From positions 1 through 43,330 of the forward strand of contig DATBLQ010000086.1 in NCBI GenBank assembly GCA_036555325.1: 43,330 nt of DNA. The letters are read 5' to 3'. Origin of the DNA: DATBLQ01 sp036555325 (GTDB taxonomy: Bacteria > Pseudomonadota > Alphaproteobacteria > Rhizobiales > Aestuariivirgaceae). Within the stretch, counting starts at the first letter, position 1. Every line of letters starts with the position of its first letter. Under the pieces are notes generated by a model, which was given only the letters and a program-made list of their open reading frames with translations, was not told the DNA's origin and did not search any database. Below are positions 31,755 to 40,797 of the stretch, one piece after another. A program made the position numbers and the translations under genes.

Positions 31755-32867
31755 CTAGCCGCCCGCCCCCTGCAAGGGCGTTACGATCTCAACCTCGCCG
31801 CCGTTCTTCAGCTGCGCCTGGCCTGCCGTCACCACCTGGGTTTTGGCCTCAAGCCCGTGCAGGATTTCAACCTCCCCGTTGCGGCGGAGGCCAAGCTTCA
31901 CCGGCGTCTCGAATACCTTGCCGTTTTCAAGTCTGAAAACGATTGTCTCGCCGCCGCGCGGAACGATGGCGCTTTCCGGCACCATGACGACGTGTTTCTC
32001 GTCTTTCGCTTTGACGACGACTCGCGCCAGAAGGCCGGGCCGCAGTTTGAGATCGTGGTTGGTCAGCGTCGCTCTCACCTGCAGCGCCCGCCCGTTGATA
32101 TCGACATGCGGATTGATGGCGTAGACCGAGCCTTCGTAGACTTCTCCCGGCCAGGCATCGACGGTAATGTCCACGCGCTGGCCGGGGCTGAGCTGCGACA
32201 GAAAAACCTCCGGCACGCTGAAGCCCACTTTCAGCTCGTCGATTTTTTCCAGATTGACGAGTTTGGAACCGGCCGTGACATACGCACCGACCGACACCGT
32301 TCGAAAACCCAGGATGCCGCCAAAGGGAGCCTCGATCTGCATCTTGGCCGCGCGGGTGCGCGCCAAGTCTACTGCCGCCCGCGCCACCTGCAGGTTGCTC
32401 ACCGCCTCGTCGAAGGATTGCTTGGTGGCAGCGCCGGTCTTTTGCAAGGCGCGGCTGCGGTCATAGGTAGACTGCGCAAGGCCAAGCCGTGCTTCCGCAT
32501 CCTTGAGTTCGGCGAGCAAGAGAGAATCATCGAGCCTGACGAGCACATCTCCCGCGTTCACCCGGTGGCCCTCCTCGAACAGGATCTCTTTGACCCTTCC
32601 CGCCGTCTCCGTCGTAACCTCAACCGATTCATCCGACATGAGAGAGCCAATCGACTGAATTTCGCTCGTCGAAACCGAAGCCGTTGCCTCGGCGATCTCG
32701 ACGGGCGCCGGCCGTCGCTGTTGTCTGCGCTCCTGGCTGGCCGATGGCTGCGCCGACGTCTTCGATGCGCCGGGAAGCCGCAGGGTCAAGACGTCGTTAT
32801 TGAGGACATAGAAGGAAACGCCCGCAAGAACGACCAAGGCTGCAGTGATGAGTAAGCGTTTGCGCAT
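31755..32867 (-). CDS. RND efflux membrane fusion protein (periplasmic adaptor)
   Basis: Adaptor of the AcrA/MexA family linking the RND pump to an outer-membrane channel. From 32867 it has 370 residues: an N-terminal membrane anchor (RKRLLITAALVVLAGVSFYVL), a charged Gln/Arg-rich linker, a lipoyl half (VEVTTETAGRVKEILFEEGHRVNAGDVLVRLD), a short helical hairpin (about residues 105–150), the second lipoyl half (IEAPFGGILGFRTVSVGAYVTAGSKL) and beta-barrel and proximal domains. GAGGA precedes ATG 32867; the frame is open further upstream to 32978 but with Arg-rich, non-conserved sequence. It lacks a lipobox Cys, so it is anchored by its helix. The pump gene follows with no gap. Confidence 0.9.
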   Translation of the reverse strand: MRKRLLITAALVVLAGVSFYVLNNDVLTLRLPGASKTSAQPSASQERRQQRRPAPVEIAEATASVSTSEIQSIGSLMSDESVEVTTETAGRVKEILFEEGHRVNAGDVLVRLDDSLLLAELKDAEARLGLAQSTYDRSRALQKTGAATKQSFDEAVSNLQVARAAVDLARTRAAKMQIEAPFGGILGFRTVSVGAYVTAGSKLVNLEKIDELKVGFSVPEVFLSQLSPGQRVDITVDAWPGEVYEGSVYAINPHVDINGRALQVRATLTNHDLKLRPGLLARVVVKAKDEKHVVMVPESAIVPRGGETIVFRLENGKVFETPVKLGLRRNGEVEILHGLEAKTQVVTAGQAQLKNGGEVEIVTPLQGAGG

Positions 32868-33004
32868 GGTCCTCAGATTAACTGGTGGCCCATCAATATA
32901 AGCCCTAAAACGGAATTTTGCAGGTCTTCGCCATTGCTTGGTTATCGCTTGAGGGGGGCCTCCTCCTCTCAGTTGCATGATGAGGTTGTGGTCATGCCCT
33001 GAGC

Positions 33005-34201
33005 CTACAGCCCCTTTCCTTGGGGCGTGCGGGTGACGAGGAAAAGCGCCATGCGTGCCAGCGCCTCCTCGATATCGGCAAGCGAGGCGGCATAGGAGAG
33101 CCTGAGGAATCCCTGTCCGTTGTTGCCGAAACTTTCGCCCGGCACCAGCGCTACATAAGCCTCATCCAGGAGCCGCTGCGCCAGTTCGCGCGAGCTCCAG
33201 CCCGTGGCTCCCACATTGGGAAAGGCGTAAAAAGCTCCCCCCGGCGTTCGGCAACTGACATGCGGCAGCCGATTGAGACCTTTGACCACCACGTCGCGTC
33301 GTTCGGCGAAACTCTGCCGCATGGCGTGAACTGCATCCTGCGGGCCCGTGACGGCAGCCAGTCCCGCCATCTGGGCTGCGACGTTGACGCAGGAGTGATC
33401 GACCGTGATCAGCTTCCTCACATAGTCGACGAGCCGCTTTGGCCAAACACCATAACCGAGCCGCCAACCCGTCATCGCATAGCTCTTCGACCAGCCGTCC
33501 AGCAAGATTAGCCGCTCGCGAAGCTCAGGAAACTCCATGAAGCTGGCAAAGGGGGCTCCGTCGAAGACCAGGTCGCCATAGATCTCGTCCGACAGAATGG
33601 CAACCTGCTCATGATCGAGGAGACCCTTTGCCAACCGCTCAAGCTGTTCGCGCGCCACCACGCCGCCCGTCGGATTGGCCGGACTGTTGACGATGATAAG
33701 CCGCGTGCTTGGCGTTATCAGCCCCAGCACTTCTTCCGCATCGAAACTGAAATCCTGCGCTTCGCGGATGGGATAGGCGACGGACCTGGCGCCCGCCACG
33801 CGCACCGCCTCGCGATACGGCGGAAATCCTGGATCGGGATAGAGTATTTCCGCATCGCTTCCCCCGAACAGCATGCAGGAAAAGAAGATGGTGACCTTGC
33901 CCCCCGGGACGATCACCACCTCATCAGCGCTCACCTCCACCTGGTAGCGCTTGGCAACCCTTTGCGCCACTGCCTCCCGCAGCTCTGGAAGTCCGACGGG
34001 CGACGTATAGCCGTGAGGCCCGTCGCGAATCGCTCTGGCACCCGCCTCGAGCACGTGTTTCGGCGGGTCGAAATCGGGCTGCCCGATGCCGAGATTGATG
34101 ATTGGCTTGCCTTCCGCCTTGAGCTTCAGCGCCCGGTCGAGAATCGCAAAGGCCCCTTCCTCCTCGATCCCGGTTACGGCGGCATTTGGAACGAGCGTCA
34201 T
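33005..34201 (-). CDS. PLP-dependent class I/II aminotransferase
   Basis: Fold type I, aspartate-aminotransferase-like enzyme (PF00155), 398 residues. Landmarks: INLGIGQPDFDPPKHV near residue 35, HGYTSPVGLPELREAVA near 63, NSPANPTGGVV near 170 (binding the PLP/substrate), LSDEIYGDLVF near 202 and the Schiff-base Lys in DGWSKSYAMTGWRLGY near 236. The exact amino acid is not readable from sequence; relatives use aspartate, alanine, aromatic or other amino acids. The start overlaps the stop of the upstream dehydrogenase gene (ATGA), so the two may act in one pathway. It lies 137 bases from the divergent end of the efflux operon. Confidence 0.88.
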   Translation of the reverse strand: MTLVPNAAVTGIEEEGAFAILDRALKLKAEGKPIINLGIGQPDFDPPKHVLEAGARAIRDGPHGYTSPVGLPELREAVAQRVAKRYQVEVSADEVVIVPGGKVTIFFSCMLFGGSDAEILYPDPGFPPYREAVRVAGARSVAYPIREAQDFSFDAEEVLGLITPSTRLIIVNSPANPTGGVVAREQLERLAKGLLDHEQVAILSDEIYGDLVFDGAPFASFMEFPELRERLILLDGWSKSYAMTGWRLGYGVWPKRLVDYVRKLITVDHSCVNVAAQMAGLAAVTGPQDAVHAMRQSFAERRDVVVKGLNRLPHVSCRTPGGAFYAFPNVGATGWSSRELAQRLLDEAYVALVPGESFGNNGQGFLRLSYAASLADIEEALARMALFLVTRTPQGKGL

Positions 34202-35055
34202 GATGGGTGGTCCTCGAGCAGCCGGCTTACGTGCTTCTCGGCCATGCCCTGCGCCATGGCCGTCTTAAAGAAATCAAGCGCCCCCTCGGCAAGCGGCGTC
34301 AGCCGCCCCAGCCTCTGTGCAAGCTCGCAATAATACTCCATGTCCTTGGCGGCATTGGCGACCGAGAAACGATATCCATCGAAGTTGCCGTCGAGCGCTG
34401 GGGCGATCATTTTCTTCAACGCGCCGGAATTTGTCGAGCCCTGAAGTTGAACCTCATAGAGTTTGCGCCAGTCCACATTGGCCTGCCGGGCGATGCGATA
34501 GCTGTCCGCAATGAGGCTTACCATTCCGCAGGCAAGATAGTTGCTGATGAGCTTTGCCTCATGGCCGGAACCGGCGGGGCCGAAATGCGCAACCTTGCTG
34601 CAGTAAGAGCGAATGACGGGCTCAACCGTTGCGAAGACGGCGTCCTCGGCCCCGACAAGCGCCCCCGCTTCCCCCGCACGCACCTGCTCGGGACCCCCAG
34701 TCATTGGCGCATCGACCAGCGCTACCCCATGCCGCGACAGGTCGCCGGCTAGCCTCCGCGTGAGCTCTGGCGCCGACGTCGTGCAGTCGATGACGATCTG
34801 TCCCGGTTTGAAATAGGGCTTGAGCGAGGTAACGAGCTCTCCCACGACTTTTGCCGTGCTCACGCACAGCATGATGAGCTCTCGCCCCGCTGCGAGGTCC
34901 GCCAGGCTCTTTGCCTCCCGCGCGCCCATGCCAAGGACGCTTTCGATCCCCGCGCGATTGCGGTGGCTCAGAACCGTAAGTTCATGCTTGGCTTTCAAGA
35001 GATTGACCACTATGCCCTCACCCATGAGGCCGACGCCGATGAAACCGATGCGCAT
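34198..35055 (-). CDS. 3-hydroxyisobutyrate dehydrogenase-family NAD(P)-dependent oxidoreductase
   Basis: Beta-hydroxyacid dehydrogenase (3-HIBDH/tartronate semialdehyde reductase family), 285 residues. The Rossmann motif GFIGVGLMGEGIVVNLLKA is at residues 4–22, the substrate motif DAPMTGGPEQVRAGEAGALVG near 117, and the catalytic Lys in GSGHEAKLISNYL near 170. ATG 35055 is preceded by AGGAGAG; an in-frame start 51 bases upstream has no support. It is the first gene of a pair with the aminotransferase and is divergent from the aldehyde dehydrogenase gene across 85 bases. Possible substrates include 3-hydroxyisobutyrate, 3-hydroxypropionate/malonate semialdehyde and succinate semialdehyde; none is proven. 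Confidence 0.87.
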   Translation of the reverse strand: MRIGFIGVGLMGEGIVVNLLKAKHELTVLSHRNRAGIESVLGMGAREAKSLADLAAGRELIMLCVSTAKVVGELVTSLKPYFKPGQIVIDCTTSAPELTRRLAGDLSRHGVALVDAPMTGGPEQVRAGEAGALVGAEDAVFATVEPVIRSYCSKVAHFGPAGSGHEAKLISNYLACGMVSLIADSYRIARQANVDWRKLYEVQLQGSTNSGALKKMIAPALDGNFDGYRFSVANAAKDMEYYCELAQRLGRLTPLAEGALDFFKTAMAQGMAEKHVSRLLEDHPS

Positions 35056-35140
35056 TGGTGGTCTCTCCTTTACGGCCCGCGCCGTACCCTGAACCCTTGA
35101 GAACATGCTACCGTTTTGACGTGAGATATTGGAGAAAGTG

Positions 35141-36580
35141 ATGTCGCAGCATTTGAATTACGTTGCCGGTGAGTGGATTGAAGGCAAGGCCACGATCCAC
35201 GATTTGAATCCATCCGACTTGAGCGATGTTGTCGGCGATTATTCTGCCGCCGACGAAACATTGACCATCGCCGCCGTTGCCGCTGCCAAGGCAGCCTTTC
35301 CCCAATGGGCTGCAACCACGCCTCAGAGCCGTGCGGAAATCCTGGATGCGATCGGCAATGAAATTCTGGCCCGCAAGGAAGAATTGGGCCGCCTCCTGTC
35401 GCGTGAGGAGGGCAAACCCCTGGCCGACGGGATCGGCGAAGCGGCCCGGGCGGGCCAGATTTTCAAGTTTCATGCGGGCGAAGCCTTGCGCGTCGAGGGC
35501 ACCTCACTCCCCTCCGTGCGGCCCGGCGTCGATGTCATGACCAGCCGCGAGCCCTTGGGCGTCATCGGCCTGATCACGCCTTGGAATTTCCCAGCCGCAA
35601 TCCCCGCCTGGAAAATGGCCCCCGCCCTGGCCTACGGCAACACCGTGGTCCTGAAACCGGCCGAACTCGTGCCTGCCACCGCCTGGGCGATCGTCGATAT
35701 CGCTGCTCGCGCCGGTCTTCCGAAGGGCGTGCTCAACTTGGTGATGGGCAAGGGTTCGATCATTGGCGAAGCGCTCATTCACAACAAGGATGTCGCAGCG
35801 GTGAGTTTCACCGGGTCAACCACCATTGGTGCCCGGGTTGCTGAAGCCTGTGTCAAGCGCGGCGCTAAATTCCAGCTCGAGATGGGCGGCAAGAATCCGC
35901 TGGTCGTGCTCGATGATGCCGACTTGGGGCTAGCCGTCGCAGCGGCCGTCAACGGTGCGTTCTACCAGACCGGCCAGCGCTGCACTGCCTCCTCCCGGCT
36001 GATTGCCACCCGCAAGATCCACGATCAATTCGTCGACCGGATGCTCGCTGCCATGCGGGAGCTGAAGGTCGATAACGCGCTTGTGCCCGGCACTCAGGTC
36101 GGGCCTGTGGTGGATGACCGCCAACTTGCCCAGGACATGAAATATATCGACATCGGACGCAAGGAAGGGGCGCGCCTGGCTTGGGGCGGCGAGCGGTTGA
36201 ACCGCGCGACCAACGGATATTATCTGCAGCCTGCTCTTTTTGTTGAAACCACCAATGAGATGCAGATCAATCGCGAGGAGATATTCGGTCCCATCGCATC
36301 GGTCATCAAGGTTGCCGATTATGAAGAGGCTCTGGCGGTGGCGAATGATACACCCTTCGGACTTTCCTCGGCGATTTTCACGTCTTCCTTGAAACATGCC
36401 ACCCATTTCCGCAAGAACACCGAGACCGGTATGGTCATGGTCAACCTTCCAACCGCGGGAGTTGACTATCATGTGCCGTTCGGCGGCAGCAAAGGATCAA
36501 GCTACGGGCCCCGAGAGCAGGGTCGCCAGGCGGTAGAGTTTTTCACCTCGACCCGCACGCATTACGTTTTGCCGGGATAG
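35141..36580 (+). CDS. NAD(P)-dependent aldehyde dehydrogenase (semialdehyde type)
   Basis: Member of the aldehyde dehydrogenase superfamily, 479 residues, most like the alpha-ketoglutarate/succinate semialdehyde dehydrogenase branch. Motifs: ITPWNFPAAIPAWKMAPALAYG near residue 145, VLKPAELVP near 170, FTGSTTIGARV near 223, catalytic Glu in LEMGGKNPLVV near 248 and catalytic Cys in YQTGQRCTASSRL near 284. ATG 35141 has GGAG seven bases upstream; a TTG at 35129 is the weaker alternative. It is divergent from the hydroxyacid dehydrogenase/aminotransferase pair and overlaps the convergent transporter gene by 19 bases. Enzyme class is certain, substrate is not. Confidence 0.88.
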   Translation: MSQHLNYVAGEWIEGKATIHDLNPSDLSDVVGDYSAADETLTIAAVAAAKAAFPQWAATTPQSRAEILDAIGNEILARKEELGRLLSREEGKPLADGIGEAARAGQIFKFHAGEALRVEGTSLPSVRPGVDVMTSREPLGVIGLITPWNFPAAIPAWKMAPALAYGNTVVLKPAELVPATAWAIVDIAARAGLPKGVLNLVMGKGSIIGEALIHNKDVAAVSFTGSTTIGARVAEACVKRGAKFQLEMGGKNPLVVLDDADLGLAVAAAVNGAFYQTGQRCTASSRLIATRKIHDQFVDRMLAAMRELKVDNALVPGTQVGPVVDDRQLAQDMKYIDIGRKEGARLAWGGERLNRATNGYYLQPALFVETTNEMQINREEIFGPIASVIKVADYEEALAVANDTPFGLSSAIFTSSLKHATHFRKNTETGMVMVNLPTAGVDYHVPFGGSKGSSYGPREQGRQAVEFFTSTRTHYVLPG

Positions 36581-37455
36581 CGTCCGAGCGCTCCTGTTAG
36601 CCGCTCGCGGTGGAAGACATAGAGCCCGCTCATCACCACGATCAGCGCGCCGAGCAGCGTCAAGCCGTCTGGTGTCTGGCCGAACAGCGCATATCCAAGG
36701 CCGGTCATCCAAACGATTTGAGTGTAGGAGTAAGGTGCCAGCAGCGATGCAGGCGCCAGCCGGTGCGCCGCGATGAGCAGATAGTGGCCGAAGCTGCCGC
36801 AGAACCCGGCAAAAACAATGAGCGGCCACTGCATTCCCGCCGGGATTTCGAATGAAAGGGCCGTCATCGGCAGCGCGCAGACCGTGCCCCACAGCGTGCC
36901 GTAGACGAGCGATGTCCCTGATCTGTCGTCGGCGCCAACCCGGCGGGTCGTGAGCTGGTAGAGCGCACCGCACAATGCTGCAAGCAGCGACAGGATCATC
37001 GCCCAGTGAAAACTGCCGAACCCCGGACGCATGATGATCATCACGCCCAGGAAGCCGACAAGGACAGCACCCCACCGCCGCGGCCCCACCCGTTCCTTCA
37101 GCATGATATGCGACAAGGCGCACACCCATAGGGGGTTGGAGAACATGATCGCCGCCGTTTGTGCCAGCTGCAGATATTGCAGAGCCGAGAAGTTGAAGGC
37201 CGTCGATGCCAGCAGCAGCACACCCCGCACGAATTGCGTCTTGGGAGAGGCGCTGCGGAAGAGTTCAAGGTCCCTTGCCATCAGAACGCCACCCATGGCG
37301 AACAAAAGCCCGATGAAATAACGCAGAAAGACGAGGGTTGGCGGGCTGAGGTAAGGCAGGAGAGACTTGGCGCTTGCATCGAGCAGCGAGAAAAACGCAT
37401 AAGCTGCGATCATCAGGAGAATGCCGCGGCGATTGTGCGGGTCGGCGCTGACCAT
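36562..37455 (-). CDS. EamA-family (DMT) transporter
   Basis: Drug/metabolite transporter superfamily protein, 297 residues, with ten hydrophobic segments arranged as two EamA repeats (about residues 12–142 and 152–285). The first repeat carries the conserved LRYFIGLLFAMGG and QYLQLAQTAAIMFSNPLWVCALSHIMLKERVGPRRWGAVLVGFLGV pattern split across helices 3–5. Such proteins export metabolites or amino acids; the substrate cannot be read here. GGAAGG lies 11 bases before the ATG. Its 3' end overlaps the aldehyde dehydrogenase gene by 19 bases. It is divergent from the aldo/keto reductase gene. Confidence 0.85.
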   Translation of the reverse strand: MVSADPHNRRGILLMIAAYAFFSLLDASAKSLLPYLSPPTLVFLRYFIGLLFAMGGVLMARDLELFRSASPKTQFVRGVLLLASTAFNFSALQYLQLAQTAAIMFSNPLWVCALSHIMLKERVGPRRWGAVLVGFLGVMIIMRPGFGSFHWAMILSLLAALCGALYQLTTRRVGADDRSGTSLVYGTLWGTVCALPMTALSFEIPAGMQWPLIVFAGFCGSFGHYLLIAAHRLAPASLLAPYSYTQIVWMTGLGYALFGQTPDGLTLLGALIVVMSGLYVFHRERLTGALGRYPGKT

Positions 37456-37528
37456 GTGAGCGGCATCCTTCCGTTTGACTGAGGCGACATTGCCGTTGTT
37501 TTCTCTTTAGGGTCAACGGAGGTCAGGC

Positions 37529-38362
37529 ATGCGCTATGTGCAACTGAAAACCGGCGTGAAGGTGCCGGCCCTTGGGATAGGAACTTGGGGCATGGGCGAG
37601 CGGCGGGGGGCTAAAAAAGAAGAGGTCGAGGCGCTCAGGCTTGCGATCGATTTGGGGCTGGCGCTCATCGATACCGCCGAAATGTATGGCGATGGCGGTG
37701 CCGAGACGGTGGTCGGCGAAGCTGTCGAAGGCCGCCGCGACGATGTGTTCGTTGTCTCCAAGGTCTATCCGCACAATGCATCGGCCAAAGGCATCCCTCT
37801 CGCCTGCGAGCGGAGTTTGCGGCGTCTCGACACCGATTGCATCGATCTATATCTTCTCCATTGGCGCGGGTCTCATCCTCTCGCCGAAACGGTCTCGGCC
37901 TTCGAGCGGCTGCTTGAGCAAGGCAAGATCCGCCACTGGGGTGTCAGCAACTTCGACACGTCCGATTTGAACGAGCTCGCCTCCGTTTCCTCCGGTCGCA
38001 ACTGCGTGGCCAATCAGGTTCTTTACAACCTCGACGAACGCGGTATCGAATGGGATCTTCTGCCCCACTGCCGCAAGCAAGACATCGCTGTCATGGCCTA
38101 TTGTCCGCTGGGGCAGGGCAAACTCGTCAACACCAAGGCTCTTCTGCCACTCGCATCGAAACACCGTGTCACCCCCGCCGCGATTGCCCTTGCCTGGCTG
38201 TTGCGTGCCCCCAACGTCATCGCTATTCCCAAGACCTCGCACAAGGGCCGTTTGCGCGACAACGCTGCCGCTGCAGACCTCGCCCTCGATGATGAGGATC
38301 TCCAGGTGCTCGACAAGGCCTACCCGCCGCCGGCCCGCAAGCAGCCGTTGGCGATGAGCTGA
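37529..38362 (+). CDS. Aldo/keto reductase
   Basis: NADPH-dependent (beta/alpha)8-barrel oxidoreductase, 277 residues, similar to the YeaE/2,5-diketogluconate reductase branch. The catalytic tetrad is visible: Asp and Tyr in IDTAEMYGDGGAE (about residues 47–52), Lys in VVSKVYPHN near 76 and His in DLYLLHWRG near 111. The cofactor region near the C-terminus is NVIAIPKTSHKGRLRDN. GGAGG lies six bases upstream of the ATG, a strong site. It is followed 10 bases later by the acyl-CoA ligase gene, probably in one transcript. The natural aldehyde or keto substrate is unknown. Confidence 0.9.
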   Translation: MRYVQLKTGVKVPALGIGTWGMGERRGAKKEEVEALRLAIDLGLALIDTAEMYGDGGAETVVGEAVEGRRDDVFVVSKVYPHNASAKGIPLACERSLRRLDTDCIDLYLLHWRGSHPLAETVSAFERLLEQGKIRHWGVSNFDTSDLNELASVSSGRNCVANQVLYNLDERGIEWDLLPHCRKQDIAVMAYCPLGQGKLVNTKALLPLASKHRVTPAAIALAWLLRAPNVIAIPKTSHKGRLRDNAAAADLALDDEDLQVLDKAYPPPARKQPLAMS

Positions 38363-38372
38363 TAAAACCGCC

Positions 38373-39896
38373 ATGTCGGAGGAAAATCTCTATCAGGTGT
38401 TCGATCGATGCTTCGCGCTCCAGGGGAACAATACGGCATTTGAGGCACCCGGCGGCTCCGTTCTCCTGACCTATGAGGATCTGCGCTTGACCGTCGGCCG
38501 CTTCGCCAATGCGCTTTCAACGCAAGGTCTAAGGCCCGGCGATCGGATCGCAGCACAGCTTCAGAAAACACTGGGCACGGTTGTCCTCTATCTGGCTGCG
38601 CTGAAAGCCGGCGCCGTCTTTCAGCCCTTGAACCCTGCCTATACTCCGGTGGAGATGGAGTATTTTCTGGCCGATGCACGCCCGGCAATGGTCGTCACCT
38701 CGACGTTGAAGGAGACGGCGATCGCTCCCTTGGCTCACCGCTTCGGTGCTCGCCATTTAAGCCTCGATGGAATTGAGTCCGGATCGCTTGCCGCTCTCGC
38801 CACGACTGCCGAGTCCCACCATCGCACCTGTCCCCGCGTGCAAAATGATCTCGCCGGCCTTCTCTACACATCGGGTACCACCGGCCGCTCCAAAGGCGCG
38901 ATGCTGACCCACGGCAATCTTCTCTCCAATGCTCAAGCCCTCCATCGCATCTGGGGTTTCGTGCCGGAGGACATTTTGCTGCATGCTCTGCCGGTCTTTC
39001 ACGTTCACGGTCTCTACGTCGCTCTCAATACGGCGTTCCTGAACGGCAGCCGCATCATCTGGCTGGAGCGTTTCGATGTTTCGGACGTGCTTGGCGAGCT
39101 GCCGCGCTCCACCATCTTTATGGGCGTACCGACCTTTTACTCCCGCTTGCTCGCCGATCCGCGCTTCGACCGGGCGGCGTGCCGTAGCGTGCGCCTATTG
39201 ATCTCTGGGTCGGCACCCCTTCTTCCCGAAACGCACGCCGCGGTCTTTGAGCGCACTGGCCACCGCATTCTCGAACGCTACGGCATGACCGAAGCCGGGA
39301 TGATTGCTTCAAACCCGCTCGACGGAGAACGCATTGCCGGCACCGTCGGCTTTCCGTTGCCCGGTGTGGAAGTTCGCATTGCTGGGCCCGATGGGCGCGC
39401 AATGGAGCCGGGCGAGCTCGGCGTCATCGAAATCCGCGGCCCCAATGTTTTTGCCGGCTATTGGCGCCGTGAGCAGACCCGCGCCGAAGATTTCAGGGCG
39501 GATGGATTTTTCATGACCGGTGACATCGGCATCATGGACCGTGATGGCCGCTTGAGTATCTTGGGCAGAGCCAAGGACCTCATCATCACCGGTGGCCTCA
39601 ACGTCTATCCGCGCGAGATTGAACAGCTGCTCGATGCGCTTCCCGGCATCGGCGAAGCCGCCGTGATCGGCGTTCCCCACCCCGACTTCGGCGAAGGCGT
39701 CATAGCGGTTGTTACCGCAGCTTCCGGTCTTCCCGATGAAATGCAAATCATCGGCGAACTTGCCAAGCGCTTGGCCGGCTTCAAGCTGCCGAAGCGCGTT
39801 TATGTCATCGACGAGATGCCTCGCAATGCCATGGGCAAGATCCAGAAAAACGAGCTTCGCCGCCGCTTTGCCGCCGCTTTTTCCGCTCAGCCATAG
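38373..39896 (+). CDS. matB: Malonyl-CoA synthetase-like acyl-CoA ligase
   Basis: ANL-superfamily adenylate-forming enzyme, 507 residues, closest by pattern to MatB, which makes malonyl-CoA from malonate, CoA and ATP. Motifs: P-loop LLYTSGTTGRSKGAMLTHGNL near residue 165, LPVFHVHGLYVALN near 208, ERYGMTEAGMIASNPLDGER near 300 (MatB typically has GMTE and Arg in this region), TGDIG near 380, GRAKDLIITGGLNVYPREIE near 401 and the catalytic Lys in MPRNAMGKIQKNELR near 489. It follows the aldo/keto reductase by 10 bases. Its end overlaps the convergent transporter gene by 10 bases. Malonate is likely but another short dicarboxylate is possible. Confidence 0.85.
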   Translation: MSEENLYQVFDRCFALQGNNTAFEAPGGSVLLTYEDLRLTVGRFANALSTQGLRPGDRIAAQLQKTLGTVVLYLAALKAGAVFQPLNPAYTPVEMEYFLADARPAMVVTSTLKETAIAPLAHRFGARHLSLDGIESGSLAALATTAESHHRTCPRVQNDLAGLLYTSGTTGRSKGAMLTHGNLLSNAQALHRIWGFVPEDILLHALPVFHVHGLYVALNTAFLNGSRIIWLERFDVSDVLGELPRSTIFMGVPTFYSRLLADPRFDRAACRSVRLLISGSAPLLPETHAAVFERTGHRILERYGMTEAGMIASNPLDGERIAGTVGFPLPGVEVRIAGPDGRAMEPGELGVIEIRGPNVFAGYWRREQTRAEDFRADGFFMTGDIGIMDRDGRLSILGRAKDLIITGGLNVYPREIEQLLDALPGIGEAAVIGVPHPDFGEGVIAVVTAASGLPDEMQIIGELAKRLAGFKLPKRVYVIDEMPRNAMGKIQKNELRRRFAAAFSAQP

Positions 39897-40741
39897 CGAA
39901 GCGCCCCCGCGCCGGCGACGATCAGCACGGCTGCGGCAATCCTTTGCGGCGTCATTGTCTCCTTCAGCCACAAGGAACCGAGCATCAGCGCAAACAGGAT
40001 GCTCGTCTCTCTCAGCGCTGCAACGGCGGCGATCGGTGCCGCGGTCATGGCCCACAACGCCACCCAATAGGAGCCGAACGACAGCCCGCCGGCAATCGCG
40101 CCCTTGTGCCAGTTCGCTCCAAGGCCGTGGAGCACGGTTCGTCCCCTCCATGACAGCACGATCGCCGAGAACAGAACCCCATCGCCCACGAATGTGGCCG
40201 CCGTATAGCCCGCTGCCGACTGCGACAGCCTCACCCCCAATCCATCGACAATCGTATAGGCGGTGATGAACAGCGAGGTGCCGAGAGCGAAAACCACCGC
40301 CGGTCTGTTCATGGCCGCTGAACGGTGGCCGCCGTGGATGCCGAGCACATAGATGCCCGAAAGGATCATGCCCACCCCGGCGAGCATCAATGGGCTCAGC
40401 GTCTCTCCGACAAAGTAGAATGCCGCAAGGGTCGTGAGCAGGGGTGCGGTGCCGCGCGCCAATGGATAAACCTGCGACAGGTCGCCCATCTGATAGGCTT
40501 TCACCAGGACAAGCTTGTAGCCGCTATGAATGATGGCCGACGCGATGACATAGGGAAGGGCAGGGGCCGCCGGCCAATCGACCACCGCCAGCATGGCGAT
40601 GCCGAACCCGCTCATCGCGAAGGTCAACAGCAGCATCGAGCGGAGCCGGTCGAGTTCCACTTTCAGCATTGCGTTCCAGCCGGCATGCATCGCTGCGGCC
40701 AGTAGAACGGCGATGAAGACCTTCGAATCCAAGCGGCCCAA
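39887..40741 (-). CDS. EamA-family (DMT) transporter
   Basis: Second drug/metabolite-type transporter in the window, 284 residues with about ten hydrophobic segments in two repeats. It opens with FIAVLLAAAMHAGWNAMLK, and has YPLARGTAPLLTTLAAFYFVGE near residue 93 and ALRETSILFALMLGSLWLKE near 244. It is not a close copy of the other EamA gene at 36562; the conserved residues differ. The substrate is unknown. The 3' end overlaps matB by 10 bases, and the gene lies 57 bases from the end of the Tad genes, running in the same direction. Confidence 0.85.
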   Translation of the reverse strand: MGRLDSKVFIAVLLAAAMHAGWNAMLKVELDRLRSMLLLTFAMSGFGIAMLAVVDWPAAPALPYVIASAIIHSGYKLVLVKAYQMGDLSQVYPLARGTAPLLTTLAAFYFVGETLSPLMLAGVGMILSGIYVLGIHGGHRSAAMNRPAVVFALGTSLFITAYTIVDGLGVRLSQSAAGYTAATFVGDGVLFSAIVLSWRGRTVLHGLGANWHKGAIAGGLSFGSYWVALWAMTAAPIAAVAALRETSILFALMLGSLWLKETMTPQRIAAAVLIVAGAGALRYG

Positions 40742-40797
40742 CCCTGAGGAAGGGCTCAGACCTTAGACGATGTTGCTGGGGAATTGAACAGTGAGAC

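Noticed and set aside
40742..40797. Small CTGAG/CTCAG stem after the Tad genes as a terminator
   Set aside because: The stem is only five bases with no T-run on either strand.
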